Source: Isoetes taiwanensis (taxonomy: Eukaryota > Streptophyta > Lycopodiopsida > Isoetales > Isoetaceae). From it: a DNA stretch of 64,000 nt. The stretch lies in the NCBI GenBank assembly GCA_021234155.1, contig JAJEKV010000032.1, positions 3,849,835 through 3,913,834 of the forward strand. Reading direction: 5' to 3'. Within the stretch, counting starts at the first letter, position 1; each line of letters opens with the position of its first letter. The notes below the pieces were generated by a model that was given only the letters and a program-made list of their open reading frames with translations, was not told the DNA's origin and did no database searches. Both the position numbers and the translations under genes were made by a program. Below, piece after piece: positions 56,473 to 64,000 of this stretch.

Positions 56473-59050
56473 GGCCCCGACGCCTAGGAAAAGGTGGTGT
56501 ACAAAAGAGAAAAGGGTATATATAGATATACAAAAATAGCCTTGGAAATACTAGAATAAGCAAAGAAAGCAATTATGAAAAGATTCATAAAGAAAAGCTC
56601 TTGTAATATTTGCTTCCTAAATTGTGACAGAAAGAGATAAAACAAGATGAGTGACATGCATGAAGACGTAGGAGATTCCAGTTTTATGGAGGTGGAAGAT
56701 GATCCTGAACATTTCCACGATAACACCCAGGTTAGCAAATATAAGAAATGAGATATGCTGGAATTGTGAAAGTGTAGGAGGCAAGTTCCAATATAATACA
56801 GGTTGGAAGGATACTATACAGCTATATTTACCAAGCTAAGAACTTCCCATTTTGTTCGTGGTCATAGTTCTTTTAATTGCTGGTAAAATAGTAACTGAAT
56901 GAATAAATAATCTTCTACTGGAATATGATTAAGATGTTTTCTTATTGTTCGTTTATTATTCGTTTGTGATTCTCAAATAATAGGATGAGATAACGTAATG
57001 GGGGAATGTGAACATTTTGAAAGGTAGGATTTACTGCATGATGATATAAGAATGGCTTAAATTTTCTTGTTGCTCACGACACCGATAACAAGGGGGTTGT
57101 ATAAAAGCTAATCGACACTGTCTTCCCATACCATGCATCTGTAATAACACATGTTTTTGGTTTTGGATGGTGGCAGGTGAGCTTTTCCCACTTGAACACA
57201 AGAAGATAGAAATTTAAGCGCAAATCGAGTATTCATTCATCATGTGCAGTAACTAATTGTTGTATGGATTGTAAGAAAGTACATTAATATTTCGGATCTA
57301 TTACTCTAGCAGATAAATATGAGATGACAAAGGTAAAATCTTCTTACAGCTAATAGTAATATAGATCCCTAATATAGGGAGGTTGCTAAAAAAATAGCAT
57401 ATATATACATATATATATATATAAAAAAAACAATGAAATACAAGAAAGAAACAATAAGAAAGATATAAGAAAGATATCCCGAGCAATAAGAAATAGTTTT
57501 GCAAGTTTGACATTGAAGTTTTACACGACCCGCATTTAAGGGTTAAATCATAATAGGTCCACACATGGTTTCGAAATTCAGAAATATAACATTTGAATGT
57601 CAAAATATGATATTTAAGAGAACTATTGGCATTAAAAACCACCATAGTTTACAAGATACAAGAGACATCATTGACCAATTAAGCTTCCCATTGCAAAAAT
57701 CTTCTTTGTATACGAAGCCCTTGCAAACTGCAAGGATAGGAATGAGTTCCATGTGTCATGCAGCAGCCATCCATTGATTTCCATCGAACAAATGTGAAAA
57801 TGTTAACAAAGCAAACAAACAGTTTAAAACCAACAAGCTTTATTCAGCACTGCACATGCCAAACCTGATCACTTCAGAGCTGCACATGCCAAATCTAATC
57901 ACTCTGAGATATTCGAATGCGACAAGCATTTTAGATAGACTTACAGGATCTGTAGAGATTATAATAAAGGGGTGAGAATTGAAGGCTGCTTCAAATATCA
58001 TGCCGTGGACCTGCATATATTTTATAATCCTTCATTCTTGGTTAGAAACTACAAAGCATCTAATAAAATAAATATTGTAATAATATACAAAACATCTAAT
58101 AAAATAAATATTGTAATAATACAGTTCGCTACAAACCCATAGAAACAGAGGCATGAGCAAGAAAATTGAGATGACAATTATGAGGCCATGTTGAAGAGGC
58201 CATAAAAGCAAGAAATTGAGAGCAAGATTGCATGTCGGCGGTGGTAATCATGGAGGCCGAAATGCATGATCCCAATTACGGGACTGAATTACAAAGAAAA
58301 CCAACTTGATGCTATACACCTTCAGAAAGCTTACTGTAAAGGCTTTCCAACGCATCAAAAAACGCTCAAAACGGACACCCTAGGTGGGAGATATCTGAGA
58401 TTGAAGCAATGTCAATACTGAAGGTAACCATGGAGGCCGAAATATATGATCCCAATTCCGGGATTGAAGTAGAGAGAAACTTATCAAATACCACACACCT
58501 TTAGAAAGCTTACTAAAATGGACACCCAAGGAGGGAAATATTTGAGATTGAAGAGCGCCAAAACCCTAGCCCCAGTGAGTTGCGCCAGTGAAAAGCGTAA
58601 AAAACACAAAGGAAACTCCCTGTTATTATGGTATATATTGCTCCATGTACCCCACATTTTCTTTTAGTACTATTTTCTCATTTAGTCTATTCTCTCACTT
58701 TACCCATTGATCTGTTAGCCCCAATTTATTATTTGTATCCAACTACTGTCTTTATTTTTCGTATCTATGTGCTTTATTCAATCCATGCACTTCACGTATT
58801 TCTTCAATCCTTTAGTCACGTTTCTATGGGATCCAGTCGTTCCAAGTCTTATAGTCTTAATTGTTCCTTTTTGCACCATCCAACTTGATTTGCCATCTAT
58901 TTTTTTTTTTTAACTCTTGTTTACGTCGTTGTTTCATTTTGCCCTATTTTCCCTAGTTGTCCTAGTTCGCTCTATTCTTATAGCCCAGTAACAGAATGTT
59001 GCCTCCGGTATGATAGTGACATGTCACCCACCCAATGCTTTAAAAAGTTT

Positions 59051-59290
59051 GACAACTATTTTTAACTAGCCTTCAGAAGTGGAAAGGTAGATATCTAAAC
59101 TCAAGTTGGCATGTTTATTGCTTGTGTTAAAAAGGTAGTGTATGAATTCATACTGTCTGCACTTATGTACTGACAACTATTTTCAACTAGCCTTCAGAAG
59201 TGGAAAGGTCTGTATCTGAACTCAAGTTGGCATGTTTATTGCTTATGTTAAAAAGATAGTGTATGAATTCATACAGTGTGCACTTTACTT
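59051..59290. repeat. 121-bp tandem duplication
   Basis: Two adjacent copies starting at 59051 and 59172, both with GACAACTATTTT-AACTAGCC, GAAGTGGAAAGGT, ACTCAAGTTGGCATGTTTA and GTGTATGAATTCATAC. Divergence is only a few per cent by eye, so the duplication looks recent. No coding frame spans it. Confidence 0.9.
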
Positions 59291-59449
59291 GTCAAAAAAT
59301 CTTAGAAGTTTGAAGTCATTGCTTACTTGTCAAAAAAAACTTAGAAGTTGGAATTCCTATAGTCAACAATAGTTTACTATTTGCATGTGGATTACTTAAG
59401 GATGGTTTTCTCTTTCAAAAGAGATGCATAGATTTGTGGTCGTTGCAAT

Positions 59450-59640
59450 TTAGTTTTTGGGTTGCCCCTAAGGGGGCAAGCCCTTGTTGAGGTGGGTTTG
59501 TGGCATATGCTAGGTATATGCCAATAGATACCCAGAATATGCCAATGACTGCTAAAAACCCATCATAGACTGTAAATGCTCGGTTGCCCCTGTTGCTGGA
59601 GAGGAACTGTGGAAACCGGAAAACCGGTGCTCGCTCCTTG
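59450..59640. repeat. Dispersed repeat, inverted copy of 30.8-kb repeat
   Basis: Reverse complement of 30771-30960 by eye, including TAGGTATATGCCA, GCCAATGACTG, TGGAAACCG and ACCGGTGCTC. A GGGTTGCCCC...GGGGGCAAGCCC near-palindrome sits at its left end (59459-59484). Confidence 0.7.
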
Positions 59641-60581
59641 CTCGAGGCTGCAGCAACCCGACCTTGGAGCTGGCAGTGTCCGGAAGCTTTGTCTCTCCGG
59701 GATGTGTGGAGAGAAACTTGATTAAAGGCATGTTCCCATGGCCATGACCTTACCTAGGGAGAGTTCGTCCTTCTTTACTTTATTCGCTTTTGCAATTTTC
59801 ATTTTTATTTGCCGTCTAAGCTCTCCAATGAAGTGATTTGGACGATTGTAGGTGGAGTTTTTGAAGGTTGTTGAAGATAGTTCGACGGGCGGCTAAAATC
59901 TTAGAATTAGAGGTTAGATCTCCCAGAGCTTGATTTAGATTTTGTTAATTTCTTTTAGGCAGGCAAAATCGCCGGGTTCAACCTGGTGGTAATTTGAAGG
60001 CCAAATGCACGTGGTTACATGCGTAACAGGCTATCATGTACCATTTGTTTCATCAATAAAGAGATTTGTTTCGTCAATAAGGAGGATAGATGCACATACA
60101 TGTTATACAAATTTGTTTGGGCCATAGGTTGTTTTATCTGCGGTGCATGGGTCGTGGTCTTATCTTCTTGATTGTTGCGATGCGTATGTTAGAATCCAGC
60201 TTCAAGCTTGTTGCGTGTCGAAGTGCTAATACCGGGGCTACATGGATTTCATGTTCACCCTTCAGAGACACGACAAAGGGATGCGTTTCTCTTGGTTAAA
60301 ACTCAACTTTTAATCGAGACCTTAGCGTAAGGTAATCATTTTGCAGGTTTCGTATTGTTGGAAGAGTTTAAGACCAAAGAGAAATTTGCTTCCAACTTTG
60401 ACATTTCGGACATGTTGGAGTGATTTGCGTGTTTTATCCGAGTTTGTCCCTATCATTTTTAACCATTTGTTGTACTAAGATATATAGTGGCGAGGCGTTT
60501 ATTTTGAGCATTTCAATGGCTCCATTCGTCGTCGCATTATTGACTAAAGAATCTTATGTTCCATTTGGTATGAATGCATTG

Positions 60582-62491
60582 TTTTTTTTTTTTGAAGAAC
60601 TGTGTCATCAATATATTAAAAGAATGGTAATGTTACAAAGCAAGTGAGGAGGAAGGAGAACGCCCCCAAAGAGAGGCGTGAGACCTCGACACTCCACAAC
60701 AAACTCACAAACAAACCGCAACTCCCTACCGGGCTGTACAAACCGACCATCACGATCTACAACACCCAAGAAGTCCCGCCAAATGGCAAACTTCCGCCTA
60801 CTAATCCCGGGAACACCGTAAAGCTTTTGAAATAGCTTGTACCGAAGTCGAGGAATCAAAGAGGCCGCAGTCGCTGAATCCCCCGAAAGATCCACAACCG
60901 CCGCGCTTCCAAATCAACCACACCAACCAAGCTAACGACGGATGCAAGGCTTGTCGCCGCAAGAGCTGCCAAGCACCGAGATACACATGAAGCAAAGAAT
61001 CTGGCGGCTAGTCAATCTCACCGAAATAGAGCCCCGACCCAATCCCGCACAACCGCAAGTGAGAGCATAAAACCGCACAATGCTCCCACGGTCTCACGAT
61101 GAAGGCCACAACAAGGGCAAAGAGGGCTCACACCCGGTCCTAAACCGACTCACAAGGACATTCACCCCGATATACAGCGGTGCACCACCGCCACGAAGCA
61201 CCTAACCCGGTGGGGAAGTGAGCTCCATGTCCACGCCCAAACCGAGCGCCATCAAGAACCCGAAAGCTGCAGAGACCACTTGCACGAAGGGGCACAGTGT
61301 CATGAATAGCCAACACCGGTAACAAGACCGCACAAAACAAGAAGACACAATATCCGGATGAACCTTCCAAACCTGCACGACCACATCATCCTGAGGGACT
61401 ATAGGTATGTGTAGCGGAATACTTCTCGCCACTTGATCCCAGATAGCCCAGTCACTGCCCTTCAGGCGAAAACGAGCTCGAAAGAACTCCCACGAAGCTA
61501 GCTGACCACCCCAATACCAATCCTCCAAGGTGAGCACAACAGCTCGCCTCCAACGAAGCCGCGCCCCGAGCATGCACGCGATGTGACCAAGGGCAAGTGC
61601 GCAAGGGGTAGAGGAACCCACAAGAAAGGAGAAGAGTGGTGATAAGCTGAGGCATAATCTAGCTGGAAGAGCACACGCACATGATCCCAAGCCCGCAACA
61701 CCCCCGTGAGAAAAGGGGATGCATGTGGGAAAGGCCGGAGACCATACAACAGTGCCCAGGGCAATTCCACATGCACAAACGGCTTCCCAAACGCCACACA
61801 ATGGCGAAGAGACTGCAACAACAACGCCGCACCAGGAGAAGATGCTCCATCCTGCAGAATGCTCCAAACAAACTTGGAGACCAACACCTTACTATGTAGT
61901 GCCAAATCCAGAATGGCCAAGCCCCCATCCTCGGGGGGGAGACTTCCACCAAGCCACTTTAACAACCGCCCTTCATCATGCCCCGCCCCACAACAAAATT
62001 TCGAACAATCTTATCCAAAGCCACAGATCTTACCCTCGGGAGCTAACATCGCAGATCTTTGTATACACATGAGTGCTACAAAATCCGACTTGGCAATAGT
62101 GATCCCACCGCCATGGACAACTTGCTACCCTTCCACCAATTGAGGTGTTTACGCAACCCCCGCAGAAAATCTCATCCCACACCCTCCCCATGGAAACATC
62201 CCTCCAAAGGGAATACCCAATGACTTAGTACACACATTACCCGGAAGCACCTTCCAGGGAATAGAGCCAAACAAGGGGGGGGAGGCGGAGTCATTTGGGC
62301 CCATAATGCAGAGCATTTACCCCAATTCAGAAGAATGCCTGAGGCCAAGGAGAAAGTATCCAGCAAACCCTTCACATTCCGCAAATTCCTCTCTTCTGCC
62401 ACCAAGAAGAGGAAAGTGTCATCGGCGAACTGGTTAATAATCTGCTGACTACCATCCTGCATCCGAAGCCCATCCACCACCCCTCCTCCAC
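60582..62491 (-). mobile_element. 5'-truncated L1-like LINE with FADD RT box
   Basis: Minus-strand LINE. Its 5' end (62491) enters the RT domain: VVDGLRMQDG, then IINQFADDTFLFLVAEER (about 62435-62380), FSLASGILLNWGKCSALWA and later WLGGSLPPEDGGLAILDL (about 61953-61900). PWALLYGLRPFPHASPFLTG (about 61770-61710) is shared with the LINE at 39.3-40.7 kb. Further C-terminal RT-associated text includes SWEFFRARFRLKGSDWAIWD (about 61490-61430). The 3' end has TGATGACACAGTTCTTC and poly(A), seen as the T-run at 60582-60593. TGCATTGTTT occurs at both edges (60575-60584 and 62492-62501), fitting a target-site duplication. Several frame breaks mean it is not active. Confidence 0.87.
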
Positions 62492-62501
62492 TGCATTGTT
62501 T

Positions 62502-64000
62502 GGCATTATATAATTTGTTTTTGTTCATCTATTTCTAACTTGCACTTGATTTCTCTATTTCTAGCTTGCAACAGGTTATTGGTAGCATCAGCTCGAGAAT
62601 CTGTGCCGTAGCATTTTATAATGCGAGAATAGAGCTTATGATAATTTCTACCGCTGTTGAAGCACTATCTGATGGAAAACATGTCTGAGGTAATTGAATT
62701 CTTTTACTATTCAATAGTTTGTCCATCCCCAGCTATGATCAAGTTGCATCTAATTGCATGAATGATTGGGTATGCTAATTTAAATTTATAGAAGTCTTTG
62801 GCATTAAGTTTGTGTGAAGCCAGATATGTGCAAAGAGTAAACATGTCGCATCATATCCGATTTTCTCTGCAAATAGTAAACAGGCCCCAGTTAGAGGTCG
62901 AGTTTGTGTGTGGCGTTCTTCCCCCAATCCTTCATAAACCTATTTTTATAAGTATCTGATCATCGTATCTGTTTTCTATATTCAATCAAGAGTGGAACAT
63001 TGTTTGCAGAATGTGGAGAACCGTGGAATTGAATATAATATTACTACTGAAAAGTATGGAAATTTTGCTTTATATTTTTCTCATTTGCAAGGTGTCATAT
63101 TTAGGCTAACCATCTTTGAACAGATCTAAAGAAAGTCACATAGGTTGGAATACATTTCTTTGGAGAGTTCATATGCGTTTGATGCGCCTGTGAGGGTGTC
63201 GGATAACGAATTTGCATTGGCATTCTTAAGGTAATTGCTAAATGCTCTCATTCTTAGTTATGGATGGATCACATGCGAGGGGATTAGAATCTTTGCATCG
63301 TCATATCTGCGGCCTTACGCGGGCACCAAAAAAAACAACATTCTTCTTTGTCTGCTTATATCGCATTCTTGTGAATTTTGAACATGTGCCTTTTCGAATA
63401 TTTCGGACAATACCGGAGAACACATACATGAGAAACATAGCTTTAAATAACGCAGCCTGCCGGACACCACGGGTCTCGTAAAACAAATATGCTCGTGGTA
63501 CCGGAAAAAACAATTTGTGTGCATGCATACAATAAGCAAAATGCCATAGAGTCCGGGTCCATACGCTGTGATGGACTTGAGGTAACGTTCCTACATTCTC
63601 GTTGTTCGAAATTAGCCTTTAAATTAGAAGCCATCCGACATTAAAAGGAAGAGAAATAGCCTGAAAAGACATACTTGATTGAACTGTAGAGCCTTCAGGG
63701 CAGTAATGGCAGAATAAGCACATGACAATAAAATTAACCTGGATCTATATCTTTGCATAAAAGTTTAAAAGTCACTATAGTAGCTGGAAAAGAGTTGGAT
63801 AATGGAACCCTTTGTTATAAAATATATAATGGAATTGCAGTTTAAGCAGGCTATCATGAAGCAACTTACAAATCATGAATGAGAGGCCTTTGGGGCAGAG
63901 AAAACCATGGGAGCATGGTCTTACGTGTAAAGAAAGAACTGTGGCCGTGCTGCGATCTTAAGTTGATAGTTGCAAGTTATTGGAGTAGCCATATTCCTCT
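62502..64000. other. No firm gene; possible exon pieces and RT scrap
   Basis: Around 62560-62680 a TTGCAACAG acceptor is followed by an open block (VIGSISSRICAVAFYNARIE) ending near a stop; another open block lies before AAGGTAATTG at 63232. I cannot link them into a gene. The minus strand at 63528-63301 reads FYETRGVRQAALF, faintly like the GVRQGDPL motif of LINE RT, but no other RT motif supports it. Confidence 0.35.

Larger units (their letters stand above)
56475..60580. other. No supported gene; tandem duplications
   Basis: AT-rich intergenic sequence. Repeats seen: CTGCACATGCCAAA-CT-ATCACT twice at 57847-57904; a 36-bp tandem pair at 58051-58122; a diverged pair of about 190 bp at 58230-58560 sharing CATGGAGGCCGAAAT; a 121-bp pair at 59051-59290; and a CTTGTCAAAAAA-CTTAGAAGTT pair at 59288-59350. 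Part of 59450-59640 is the inverted partner of 30771-30960. The 86-codon frame at 58628-58888 has no domain. Confidence 0.5.

Noticed and set aside
62560-62690. Polyprenyl synthase-like exon
   Set aside because: VIGSISSRICAVAFYNARIE loosely resembles that family, but the diagnostic Asp-rich motifs are absent and the block ends in a stop.
63301-63528. LINE reverse transcriptase fragment (GVRQ motif)
   Set aside because: Only one weak motif; no YADD/FADD box, thumb or tail nearby, so the match may be chance.
1-64000. tRNA or rRNA genes
   Set aside because: I scanned for GTTCGAATCC-type T-loops and conserved rRNA motifs by eye and found none convincing. A tRNAscan-SE/Infernal run would settle this.

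Overview
The window reads as nuclear DNA of a land plant with a large, repeat-rich genome. Three host-type genes support this: a 14-exon WD40 gene with plant-style GT-AG introns, a single-exon BYPASS1 (BPS1)-like gene, and a plant-type Mutator-like transposase gene. Most of the remaining sequence is decayed LINE and Ty1/copia retrotransposons. I see no bacterial, organellar or viral gene block. The mixture of L1-like LINEs, a second LINE family with structured 3' ends and (TTCTA)n tails, and many half-erased retrocopies would suit a fern or another large-genome plant. I cannot name the species from the sequence.

Layout. 1-6.9 kb: an intronless, frameshifted FCP1/HAD-phosphatase pseudogene, a 126-bp tandem array whose units carry a 26-30 bp palindrome, and two LINE 3' halves pointing at each other (2.5-3.3 kb plus, 3.7-5.1 kb minus). 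6.9-10.7 kb: a long, decayed plus-strand LINE from its endonuclease to a 6-bp microsatellite tail. 12.2 kb: a scrap of LINE tail. 13.7-18.4 kb: an intact WDR12/YTM1 gene (434 aa) with a telo-box next to its start; its first intron carries an antisense, decayed protein-kinase gene fragment. 21.0-22.7 kb: a 1.7-kb almost pure pyrimidine tract. 24.3 kb: a possible LTR with a tRNA-Met primer site. 26.2 kb: a second cluster of the same palindrome. 26.9-30.6 kb: a decayed copia element. 31.3 kb: a thaumatin-like pseudogene.

32.6-34.0 kb: an unrecognised minus-strand exon series, probably dead. 34.5-35.5 kb: the BPS1-like gene. 39.1-40.9 kb: a dead copy of an unrecognised gene, split by an L1-like LINE. 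41.2-43.9 kb: a copia pol gene split by about 1.1 kb of foreign DNA. 45.7-49.7 kb: a Mutator-like transposase gene (zinc-binding domain, DDE core, SWIM finger) that is complete except for one frameshift. 51.6-52.0 kb: an intact relative of the LINE-split gene. 53-60 kb: mostly non-coding, with a G-run, a 424-bp foldback element and several tandem duplications. 60.6-62.5 kb: a second L1-like LINE with a target-site duplication.

Only WDR12, the BPS1-like gene, the transposase gene and perhaps the small 51.6-kb gene look functional. They show no operon-like or pathway link. The most unusual material is structural: the recurrent TCGCGA-centred palindrome, the foldback element, a second perfect hairpin, the shared LINE 3' stem-loops and the long polypyrimidine tract.
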